A DNA stretch of 64,000 bases. Origin: Montanilutibacter psychrotolerans. GTDB taxonomy: Bacteria; Pseudomonadota; Gammaproteobacteria; Xanthomonadales; Xanthomonadaceae. The DNA is taken from positions 248,001 through 312,000 of the forward strand of contig NZ_RIBS01000003.1 of assembly GCF_003719825.1 (NCBI RefSeq), given 5' to 3'. Position 1 is the first letter of the stretch, and every line of letters starts with the position of its first letter. The position numbers and the translations under genes were made by a program. Shown here one piece after another: positions 57,105 through 64,000 of the stretch. The notes beneath the pieces were generated by a model. The model was not told where the DNA came from. It searched no databases and saw only the letters and a program-made list of their open reading frames with translations.

Positions 57105-57769
57105 CCACCCGCCCCTGCCCGCCCGCGGCGTTTCACCGTCTCGCCCCGGCAACGATGGCCATCGGCCTGGGCCTGCTGCTGGCAGGTTGTTCGATCGTGG
57201 GCAACAAGCCCAAGGATGCGCCGACGGTCTACGCCCCCGACCCCCGCCCGGCCGCGGCGCCGGAGTGGCCCAGCGTCACATGGCAGCTGGGCGTGACCGC
57301 GCCCGCCAGCTCGCGGTCGGTCGACAGCGTGCGCATCGCCGTGCGGCCAAGCGCGAACGAACTGCAGGTCTACAAGGGCGCGACCTGGGCCAAGCCGCCC
57401 AGCGCGATGCTGGTGGACAGCCTGCTGCGCACGCTCGAGGACTCCGGGCGCATCCCGGTGGCCACGCGCGCCGGCAGTGGCATCAACACCGACTACCGGC
57501 TGGTGCTCGACATCCGCCGATTCGAGTCGGCGTACGCCGATGCCGCGGCCATGCCGTCGGCGACGATCGAGGTCAACGCCAAGCTCATGCACGTCAAGGA
57601 TCAGCAGGTGGTGGCCTCGCGCACCTTCCTGCAGGCGCAGCCGGCGTCGGCGACCGCGGTGCCAGCCGTGATCGATGCGTTCGACCGGGCGCTGGGCGCG
57701 CTGACCGGCCAGATGGCCGGCTGGGTACTGGCCAGCGGCGAAGCGCACGAGCGGGGCGTGCATCGCTGA
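57101..57769 (+). CDS. ABC-type transport auxiliary lipoprotein (PqiC-like)
   Basis: The 222-residue protein has a lipoprotein signal ending LLLAGC (Cys30), then a domain like PqiC/YmbA: VTWQLGVTAPASSRSVDSVR, NELQVYKGATWAKPPSAMLV, and INTDYRLVLDIRRFESAY. Such lipoproteins sit at the outer membrane and receive lipid from the MCE protein. The 4-base overlap with mlaD puts it in the same operon. No mlaC is present, so this lipoprotein probably takes the outer-membrane end of the pathway. The following 273 bases hold no recognisable feature. Confidence 0.83.
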   Translation: MTTRPCPPAAFHRLAPATMAIGLGLLLAGCSIVGNKPKDAPTVYAPDPRPAAAPEWPSVTWQLGVTAPASSRSVDSVRIAVRPSANELQVYKGATWAKPPSAMLVDSLLRTLEDSGRIPVATRAGSGINTDYRLVLDIRRFESAYADAAAMPSATIEVNAKLMHVKDQQVVASRTFLQAQPASATAVPAVIDAFDRALGALTGQMAGWVLASGEAHERGVHR

Positions 57770-58042
57770 ATCCGGGCGCGCCGCCCACTTTGGCGGTGTT
57801 GCGGCGGGCGGCCCCCACCCCGTCGCTGAACGCTGAACAGGCCGTGGCAAACGGCCAATCCGGCCGCACCGATCCGGTCCGACCGCGATGTCAGGCCGCA
57901 CTCCGGACGCCCGCTTCCGCCGCGGCGCCCGCACCGGGCGCATCGCATCATTTGGCTGCCCGCCGCAAACCCGCGACAATCTCCGACTGACCTACGCGGC
58001 CGTCCTGGCCGCCTTCAACGCGCAGCAAGCGGAGCAGCCAGC

Positions 58043-59680
58043 ATGAGCGAAGCCCACGGTACCGACGTCGACACGCCGATCGAGCGCGATGTCATGGAAT
58101 ACGACGTCGTCGCGGTTGGCGCCGGCCCGGCCGGACTGTCGTTCGCGATCCGGCTCAAGCAGCTCAACCCGGAACTCTCGGTATGCGTGATCGAGAAGGC
58201 CTCGACCATCGGCGCGCACATCCTGTCCGGCGCGGTGATCGAAACCGGCCCGCTCGATGCGTTGCTGCCGGGCTGGCGCGACAATCCGCCGCCGATCTGC
58301 GTGCCGGCCACGGACGACGAGTTCTGGCTGCTCAGCAAGACCGGCGGGCGCAAGCTGCCCGTGCCGCCGGGCATGAACAATCACGGCAACGTGATCGTCA
58401 GCCTCGGTGCGATGTGCGCGTGGCTGGCGCCGCAGGCCGAGGCCCTGGGCGTGGAGATCTACCCCGGCTTTGCCGCGTCCGAGACCCTGCATGACGCCGA
58501 TGGCCGCGTCGTGGGCGTGCGCATCGGCGACATGGGCGTCGCCAAGGACGGATCGCACAAGCCCGGCTACACCGCCGGCATCGACATCCGCGCCAAGGTC
58601 ACGGTCCTGGCCGAGGGCGCGCGCGGGCACCTCACCAAGCGGCTTATCCGGCAGTTCAAGCTCGACGCCGACAGCGACCCGCAGGGCTACTCGATCGGCA
58701 TCAAGGAGCTGTGGCAGGTACCCGAGGAGCGCGTCTGTCCGGGCAAGATCGTGCACAGCTTCGGCTGGCCGGCCGACAGCCACACCTACGGCGGCAGCTT
58801 CCTGTACCACCTGGACAAGGGCCGCATCGCGCTGGGCTACGTCAGCGGGCTGGATTACAAGGACCCGGACTACAAGCCGTGGGAGGCCTTCCAGCAGTGG
58901 AAGAACCACCCGATGGTCAAGCCGCTGCTGGAAGGCGGCAACCTGGTCTCGGCCGGCGCGCGCGCCATCGTGACCGGCGGCTGGCAGTCGCTGCCCAAGG
59001 TCGAGATGCCCGGCGCGCTGCTGATCGGCGACACCGCCGGCCTGCTCAACGTGCCCAAGGTGAAGGGCACCCACCAGGCAATCCGCAGCGGCATGCTCGC
59101 CGCCGAACACCTGGTTGCCTCGCAGCTCGCACCGGAGGGCTTCGACGCGAAGCTGCGCGGCTCCGAAGCGATGGCCGAGTTGCGCAAGGTCCGCAACATC
59201 AAGCCCGGCTTCAAGCGCGGGTTGTGGATGGGCATGCTCAACGCCGCCTGGGAAACCATCACCGGCGGTCATTCGCCCTGGACGCTGAAGAACAAGCCCG
59301 ACTGGTCTTCGCTGGACAAGCTGGGCGAACACGAGCAGCCCAGGCGCGATTACCTCGACCGCACCCTCGCGCCACGCGACCGCCTGGCCGGCGTGTACTT
59401 CGCCGCCACCGAACACGACGAAGACCAGCCCGTGCACCTCAAGGTGCACGACACCTCGGTGTGCGTGACGCGCTGCACCCAGGAATACGGCAACCCGTGC
59501 ACGCGCTTCTGCCCGGCCGGCGTCTACGAGATCGTCGAGGACGAAGCGCAGGGCAAGCGCCTGCAGATCAATGCCGCCAACTGCGTGCACTGCAAGACCT
59601 GCGACATCAAGGACCCGTACCAGATCATCGACTGGGTCACTCCGGAAGGCGGCGCGGGACCGAACTACCAGAACCTCTGA
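58043..59680 (+). CDS. Electron-transfer flavoprotein-ubiquinone oxidoreductase
   Basis: The 545-residue protein begins with an FAD-binding GxGxxG site (VVAVGAGPAGLSFAIRLKQL) and contains IGAHILSGAVIETGPLDALL, WPADSHTYGGSFLYHLDKGR and GDTAGLLNVPKVKGTHQAIR, all typical of ETF-QO. The C-terminal ferredoxin-like part supplies the 4Fe-4S ligands in PCTRFCPAGVYE and NCVHCKTCDIKDP. It passes electrons from ETF, reduced by acyl-CoA dehydrogenases, to ubiquinone at the inner membrane. The sulfotransferase gene begins 3 bases after its stop. Confidence 0.96.
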   Translation: MSEAHGTDVDTPIERDVMEYDVVAVGAGPAGLSFAIRLKQLNPELSVCVIEKASTIGAHILSGAVIETGPLDALLPGWRDNPPPICVPATDDEFWLLSKTGGRKLPVPPGMNNHGNVIVSLGAMCAWLAPQAEALGVEIYPGFAASETLHDADGRVVGVRIGDMGVAKDGSHKPGYTAGIDIRAKVTVLAEGARGHLTKRLIRQFKLDADSDPQGYSIGIKELWQVPEERVCPGKIVHSFGWPADSHTYGGSFLYHLDKGRIALGYVSGLDYKDPDYKPWEAFQQWKNHPMVKPLLEGGNLVSAGARAIVTGGWQSLPKVEMPGALLIGDTAGLLNVPKVKGTHQAIRSGMLAAEHLVASQLAPEGFDAKLRGSEAMAELRKVRNIKPGFKRGLWMGMLNAAWETITGGHSPWTLKNKPDWSSLDKLGEHEQPRRDYLDRTLAPRDRLAGVYFAATEHDEDQPVHLKVHDTSVCVTRCTQEYGNPCTRFCPAGVYEIVEDEAQGKRLQINAANCVHCKTCDIKDPYQIIDWVTPEGGAGPNYQNL

Positions 59681-59683
59681 ACC

Positions 59684-60376
59684 ATGGTGATATCCCACCG
59701 GCACCGGTTCCTGTACTTCGTGGTGCCCAAGTCCGCTTCGGCCACGTTGCGCGAATCGCTGAGCCCCAGTGTCGACATCGGCTGGCCGGTGTCCAGGTAC
59801 GTGCAGCACCAGACCGTGCGGCAGTTCCTGGGCGACGAGCACGCGGGGCGGTTTGACGACTATTTCAAGTTCACCTTCGTCCGCAATCCCTACGACCGGC
59901 TCTACTCGGGCTACCTGCAGGACCGGTTCGCCGCGGAAAACTTCCCCCGCTGGAAGGTCGCCAAGCAACCGGTGTTCGATGCCATCGGCGACGACTTCGC
60001 GCGCTACTTCCACGAGCACGTCGCCCACGCCGACATCCGCTCGGACTGGCGCTGGATCTGTTTCTGTCCGATGACGGAGTTTGCGTGCCGGGATGGCGAG
60101 CCCACGATGGATTTCGTCGGACGCGCCGAACACCTGGTCGAGGACATGACGCGACTGGGCGAGCGCCTTGGCATCACGCTCGACAAGGCGCCGGACAAGA
60201 ACGTGCGCACCGGTCTGTGCACCACGCAGCCCAAGTACCTGGACCGCTACGACCGCGCCACCGTGGCGCTGGTCAACCGCCTCTACCGCGAGGATTTCAC
60301 GCTGTTCGGCTACGAGATGTTCGACCCGGCGGACTTCCCCGCGCGCGTCGAGCCATTGGTCGCCGAAGCCTCCTGA
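59684..60376 (+). CDS. Sulfotransferase family 2 protein
   Basis: The 230-residue protein has both PAPS-binding motifs: the 5'-phosphosulfate loop near the N terminus (FLYFVVPKSASATLRESL) and the 3'-phosphate site FTFVRNPYDRLYSGYLQDRF. It resembles the Golgi-type Sulfotransfer_2 family, which sulfates carbohydrates, but the acceptor here is unknown. A short DFVGRAEHLVEDM segment matches the family's C-terminal region. Starting 3 bases after the ETF-QO stop, it is surely co-transcribed although no metabolic link is evident. PAPS would come from the nearby CysNC. Confidence 0.88.
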   Translation: MVISHRHRFLYFVVPKSASATLRESLSPSVDIGWPVSRYVQHQTVRQFLGDEHAGRFDDYFKFTFVRNPYDRLYSGYLQDRFAAENFPRWKVAKQPVFDAIGDDFARYFHEHVAHADIRSDWRWICFCPMTEFACRDGEPTMDFVGRAEHLVEDMTRLGERLGITLDKAPDKNVRTGLCTTQPKYLDRYDRATVALVNRLYREDFTLFGYEMFDPADFPARVEPLVAEAS

Positions 60377-60470
60377 CGCGGTACGCGGCGCGCCGCCAAC
60401 GGCGTGCCGGAGCGTCGAGCATCCGCAGACGCGGTGCACCGAGCGAGGCAGACCTCCCGCCCCCGAAACG

Positions 60471-60496
60471 ACAAGGCCGCCTTTCGGCGGCCTTGT
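60471..60496 (+). terminator. Terminator hairpin after the sulfotransferase gene
   Basis: A perfect 11-bp stem, ACAAGGCCGCC and GGCGGCCTTGT, with a TTTC loop lies 95 bases past the sulfotransferase stop. It lacks a T run on the plus side; on the minus side CGTTTCG follows, so it may work in both directions. Confidence 0.65.
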
Positions 60497-60517
60497 GCGT
60501 GAAACCGGTAGTGACGC

Positions 60518-60542
60518 GTCGTGCCCGCCAGGCGGGCACGAC
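60518..60542 (-). terminator. Second hairpin, just after the metalloprotease stop
   Basis: A 12-bp inverted repeat (GTCGTGCCCGCC and GGCGGGCACGAC) around a single base lies 11 bases beyond the metalloprotease stop on the minus strand. The two convergent genes thus each have their own hairpin, only 21 bases apart. Confidence 0.6.
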
Positions 60543-60553
60543 CTAACTCAACC

Positions 60554-62845
60554 TCAACGAACGAGCACGTAACCGGCTGCCGGCTTGGTCATTGCCTTGC
60601 TGGTGTAGAACCCGGTCGACGTCGCCAGCCACATGTAGAGGTTGCCGTCGGTCTTCAGCCACACCACGTCACCGCGACCGTCGCCATTGAAATCGCCGGT
60701 CGAGGCGATGTTGTAGCTGGTGACGATCGAGAACGCCCGCGAACGCGTGAGCGACGCGCCGTTCATGATCCACTGCACCATCTGCCCCGGACGATAGAGC
60801 AGCAGGTCGCTCTTGCCGTCGCCATCGATGTCCGATGCAGCGCGGATGGTGAAGCGCGAATCGAGCTTGATCAGGAAGCTGCCGCTGTAGTTGCTGGTGT
60901 TGGCCAGCCAGATGTAGATGTCGTTGGCGTCGTTGAGCCAGGCGATGTCGGCGCGGCCGTTGTTGTCGAAATCACCGACCGCTGCCGGCTTGAAGGCCGA
61001 GGCCACCGGAACGATCTTCGAGCTGGTGATCGTGGTGCCGTTCATGACCCAATGCACGAGCTGGCCCGGACGGTGCAGCAGCAGGTCGTCCTTGCCGTCG
61101 GCATTGACGTCGCCGGCGCCGATCACTTCGTAACCGGAGGCCAACGAGGCAACCAGGCCACTGGTGAACACCGTGCCGTCGCCCAGCCACAGGTAGATCT
61201 GCCGGCTGGCGTTCTTGAACGCGATGTCGGCTCGGCCGTTACCGTCGAAGTCGCCCGTGGCCACCGGAACCAGTCCGGTGCCCAGCGTGAACGCACGCGA
61301 GCGGGTGATGACGTTGGCGTCCATAGCCCAGTAGGCGAACGAGCCGGGCTTGACCATCAGCACGTCCGACTTCTCGTTGCCGTCGATGTCGTTGTGCACC
61401 AGTTCCGTCGGCTCCGGCGGGACGACGACCGTTGCCCGGAACGCGCTGATGACCGGCGCGGTGAGGTTGATGCTGCGGGCGTTGTCGGCCTGGTTGGCCA
61501 CGCCGCAGGCACGCCCGCCACAGGTCGTGACGGCCGGGTTGGAGAACACCCGGTAGGCGCTCTGGCCCTGATCGCCGTAGGCCATGATCGTGTAGAAGTT
61601 GCCGTTGGCCACGGAGGTCTTGTAGCCGAACGAGAACGGGTACGCGCCTTGCTGGCCGCCGGCGGTCACGGTGTCGTGGTTGGAACCCAGGTTGTGGCCG
61701 AGCTCGTGCGCGAAGGTCTCTTCGCGGCAGAAGTAGGTGCCGCCATCGCCCGCGTCCTGGCCGTCACTGACGACCGAGTAACCGAACATCTGGGAACCCT
61801 GATCGATCACCTGCCCGCCGCCGCCGATCATCCAGGCGATACCGCAGCCGGCGTTCTCGGGGGTCTTGAACTGGCGCACCAGCGAAACCAGGTCGGCTCC
61901 GTACGTCTCGCGCGCTGCACGCAACGCGTTGAACACCGGGTTGACCGGGATGGTGGTGCTGGGCGCACGGAATCCGGTCAACTCCTCGAGCGTGGTCTGG
62001 TTGCTGGTGGCGTCGGCGTAATTGACCGCCAGCGTGCCCACCAGGCGTACCTGCCAGTTGATGTTGCTGCTGACGTAGGCCTCATTGGTGATGTCGACGA
62101 GGTTCTGGATGCGCGTCACCGCGGCACTGGTGCCGCCACGCGCGGTCGCGAAACCGTTGGTGTAGCCGACCACGACATCGAGGGTGTTGGTTGCCGAAGC
62201 CGAAGCCGAGGCAGTAGCGGCGCTGGCCGCGGCGGCCTGCATCCCCTTGCCGCCGGGGTTGCCGGGCGGGACGAGGTAGTCGGGCGCGGTCGGACGGGTG
62301 GCCGCGTTGTGCAGTTCGCGCACCAGGTTGCGGTCCGTGGAGACGATCCACGGCCGGCCGGCGACAGTGGTCAGGCGAAGCGCGGGCGCATCGGGACCCA
62401 TCGGAACGGTACCGAACGCGGCTTCAGCACCGAACGTGATCACCGAGGTCTGCCCCGGGTCCAACGTCGAGCGACCGATCCAGCTCCAGTTGCCGTTGTC
62501 GTGCTCGACATGGCGCTCGTACTTGAGCGTGACCGGGTTGCCGCCGGGCACTGGAATCGTCATCTCGCCGTCGACGATCGCCTGCAATGCATGCCGTTCG
62601 CTCAGCGAAACCGGGTGCCAGGTGTAGGCGCCCTTGGTGTGCGTGCGGCCGCCCGCGTACTCCACCAGCCCGCCGCGATCGGGAGCACTCGCAAAGCTGT
62701 GCGCCGCTCCGAGCTGGGCGATGGTGGAAGGCACACCCGACGCGGCGTTCGCCGACGCTGCGACGCCATCAGCGCCGATGCGCGTACCGTCCTGCGAGCA
62801 CGCGCACAACAGCGCAGCCGCCAGGACACCGAAAAGCTTCTTCAT
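60554..62845 (-). CDS. Secreted or surface metzincin protease with six FG-GAP/VCBS-like repeats
   Basis: The 763-residue protein has a signal peptide with lipobox LCAC (Cys16, Ser at +2). A propeptide-like region runs to about residue 215. The zinc protease domain has HELGHNLGSNHD (His380, Glu381, His384, His390) and a Met-turn IMAYG (Met421), of reprolysin/M12B type. From residue 484 six calcium-loop repeats begin with D-x-D/N-x-x-x-K/R-x-D at 486, 532, 579, 625, 672 and 718, alternating between MNG-ending and IYxWL-ending forms. It probably digests extracellular protein and is a plausible T2SS substrate. The ATG at 62845 begins the signal peptide. Confidence 0.88.
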   Translation of the reverse strand: MKKLFGVLAAALLCACSQDGTRIGADGVAASANAASGVPSTIAQLGAAHSFASAPDRGGLVEYAGGRTHTKGAYTWHPVSLSERHALQAIVDGEMTIPVPGGNPVTLKYERHVEHDNGNWSWIGRSTLDPGQTSVITFGAEAAFGTVPMGPDAPALRLTTVAGRPWIVSTDRNLVRELHNAATRPTAPDYLVPPGNPGGKGMQAAAASAATASASASATNTLDVVVGYTNGFATARGGTSAAVTRIQNLVDITNEAYVSSNINWQVRLVGTLAVNYADATSNQTTLEELTGFRAPSTTIPVNPVFNALRAARETYGADLVSLVRQFKTPENAGCGIAWMIGGGGQVIDQGSQMFGYSVVSDGQDAGDGGTYFCREETFAHELGHNLGSNHDTVTAGGQQGAYPFSFGYKTSVANGNFYTIMAYGDQGQSAYRVFSNPAVTTCGGRACGVANQADNARSINLTAPVISAFRATVVVPPEPTELVHNDIDGNEKSDVLMVKPGSFAYWAMDANVITRSRAFTLGTGLVPVATGDFDGNGRADIAFKNASRQIYLWLGDGTVFTSGLVASLASGYEVIGAGDVNADGKDDLLLHRPGQLVHWVMNGTTITSSKIVPVASAFKPAAVGDFDNNGRADIAWLNDANDIYIWLANTSNYSGSFLIKLDSRFTIRAASDIDGDGKSDLLLYRPGQMVQWIMNGASLTRSRAFSIVTSYNIASTGDFNGDGRGDVVWLKTDGNLYMWLATSTGFYTSKAMTKPAAGYVLVR

Positions 62846-62924
62846 TACCCATCCCCCCGTTGATGTGGACGCTGTCGCAAGGACATCGGCCACGCGTATT
62901 CCTGCTGCCCCGCTGGGCTTGGCC

Positions 62925-62954
62925 AGTCTAAGACAAAGGACCGGCCAGCCTCAA
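62925..62954 (-). promoter_or_regulatory. Promoter of the metalloprotease gene
   Basis: On the minus strand TTGAGG and TAGACT are separated by 18 bases and lie about 80 bases upstream of the ATG. Between this site and the cysNC stop, 62955-63159 contains nothing else I could recognise. Confidence 0.5.
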
Positions 62955-63159
62955 AGAAATGGAGGCGCTTCGGGCCAGTCGATGCGCCCGTTCGTCGCAC
63001 GATTGCGCAGGCAAGTTGCCGCTACGCGACGACCATCACATTCCGACGCCGCAACCCCCGTTCATGCATCCAGTCGCCTGGAACGTCCGCCAACGTGACG
63101 TGGAGCATGGGTCGCCGGCGTTGTCGTGTTCGCGATGAATGCCGCCCACACCGCGCCCT

Positions 63160-64000
63160 TCAGAGCGCGCCGACATCCTTCAGGTGGTCGATCACGCGCT
63201 GGGCAAGCTGTTCCGGCGTCGCATCGGCCGTCGTCAGCACCAGTTCGGCGTGCTCGGGAGGTTCGTAGGGCGAATCGATGCCGGTGAAGTTCATGATCTC
63301 GCCGGCGCGCGCCTTCGCGTACAGGCCCTTGGGGTCGCGCTGTTCGGCCAGTGCCAGCGGCGTGTCGACGTAGGTCTCCACGAACTCGCCCTCGGCAAAC
63401 AGGTCGCGCGCCAGACGACGTTCAGCACGGAACGGCGAGATGAAGCTCACCAGCACGATCAGGCCGGCGTCGACCATGAGCCGGGCGACTTCCGCGACGC
63501 GCCGGATGTTCTCCACGCGGTCGGCATCGGTGAAGCCCAGGTCCTTGTTGAGGCCGTGGCGGACGTTGTCACCGTCCAGCAGGTAGGTGTGCCGCCCCAT
63601 CGCGAGCAGCTGCTTCTCGACGATGTTGGCGATCGTCGACTTGCCCGAACCCGACAGGCCGGTGAACCACAGGCAGCGCGGCTGCTGGTGCTTGATGCGG
63701 CCGCGCGCGCCCTTGTCGACATCGACGTGCTGCCAGTGGATGTTGCCGGCACGGCGCAGGGCGAAGTCGAGCGCACCCGCCGCCACGGTGCCGTTGTCCT
63801 GGCGATCGATCAGGATGAAGCCACCGAGCCCGCGGTTGTCGCGGTAGGCCTCGAACGGCACCGGCTCGTCGAGGCTGAGGTTGCAGTAGGCGACCTCGTT
63901 GAGGTCGACGTGCCGCGCCGCCAGTTGCGCTTGCGTGTTGACGTCGATCTTGTGCTTGATCTCGGTGATCGTCGCGCCAACCGTGCGCGTGCCGATGCGC
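63160..64000 (-). CDS. cysNC: CysNC bifunctional sulfate adenylyltransferase subunit 1 / adenylylsulfate kinase (5' part outside window)
   Basis: The frame is open to the window edge. The visible 279 residues comprise the end of the CysN C-terminal domain ([57 protein letters not shown]) and a complete CysC kinase: Walker [48 protein letters not shown] and [14 protein letters not shown]. The fusion makes APS and then PAPS from sulfate and ATP. PAPS feeds sulfate assimilation and also sulfotransferases such as the one at 59684. cysD should lie upstream, outside the window. Confidence 0.95.
   Translation of the reverse strand, partial: RIGTRTVGATITEIKHKIDVNTQAQLAARHVDLNEVAYCNLSLDEPVPFEAYRDNRGLGGFILIDRQDNGTVAAGALDFALRRAGNIHWQHVDVDKGARGRIKHQQPRCLWFTGLSGSGKSTIANIVEKQLLAMGRHTYLLDGDNVRHGLNKDLGFTDADRVENIRRVAEVARLMVDAGLIVLVSFISPFRAERRLARDLFAEGEFVETYVDTPLALAEQRDPKGLYAKARAGEIMNFTGIDSPYEPPEHAELVLTTADATPEQLAQRVIDHLKDVGAL

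Noticed and set aside
60521-62863. A 780-residue plus-strand frame opposite the metalloprotease
   Set aside because: Repeats in it only mirror the calcium-loop repeats of the real gene; there is no signal peptide or domain.

Overview
This 64 kb window is bacterial chromosome from a high-G+C gammaproteobacterium, most likely of the Xanthomonadaceae/Lysobacteraceae (Lysobacter-, Luteimonas- or Xanthomonas-like). The main evidence is a complete type II secretion (T2SS) cluster in the order xpsE-F-G-H-I-J-K-L-M-N-D, which is typical of that family. Supporting evidence is the lpoA-yraN pair, xerD-dsbC, and nrdR-ribD close to an FMN-riboswitch-led ribE-ribBX-ribH-nusB-thiL operon. I see no rRNA, tRNA, IS element, prophage or CRISPR array. 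Most of the window is dense housekeeping sequence. Many junctions are 4-base ATGA or GTGA overlaps, and nearly all long antisense ORFs are high-G+C shadows.

Layout. 0-6.3 kb (+): the 3' part of lpoA, then yraN, a YdjM-like membrane protein, an FAD-linked oxidase, a UDG-superfamily protein, a cupin, and an A+T-richer kptA that looks acquired. 6.5-16.3 kb (-): glyA, a GNAT, a CTP-synthase-like amidotransferase, nrdR, ribD, a methyltransferase, then the riboswitch operon ending in thiL. 16.6-19.2 kb (+): ettA and pyrF. 19.3-32.2 kb (-): two glycosyltransferase-type proteins and the T2SS cluster. 32.3-41.5 kb: purL, dsbC, xerD, an RDD protein on the opposite strand, lptG and lptF. 41.8-46.8 kb (+): pepA, holC, valS. 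46.9-48.7 kb (-): pssA, a probable divergent holD, rimI. 48.8-52.3 kb (+): two DUF4124-type proteins, proS, an H-NS-family gene. 52.6-57.8 kb: thrE-like exporter, divergent from a four-gene MCE lipid transporter. 58.0-64 kb: ETF-ubiquinone oxidoreductase with a sulfotransferase, a repeat-bearing metalloprotease, and the 3' part of cysNC.

How the parts connect. The FMN riboswitch probably controls riboflavin synthesis, and the GTP-cyclohydrolase half of the RibB fusion has lost its zinc cysteines. The T2SS is complete except that XpsN stands in for GspC. Its ATPase lacks the usual four-cysteine zinc motif. The metalloprotease at the far end is a plausible exported substrate. holC and a holD candidate next to rimI would together supply the chi-psi pair of the DNA polymerase III clamp loader. 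CysNC makes PAPS, the donor needed by the sulfotransferase 3 kb away.

The least explained items are the holD candidate, the amidotransferase with a missing histidine, the H-NS control region with its symmetrical elements, a decaying 13-bp tandem repeat, the thrE/mlaE palindrome, and the strict 46/47-residue repeat alternation in the metalloprotease.
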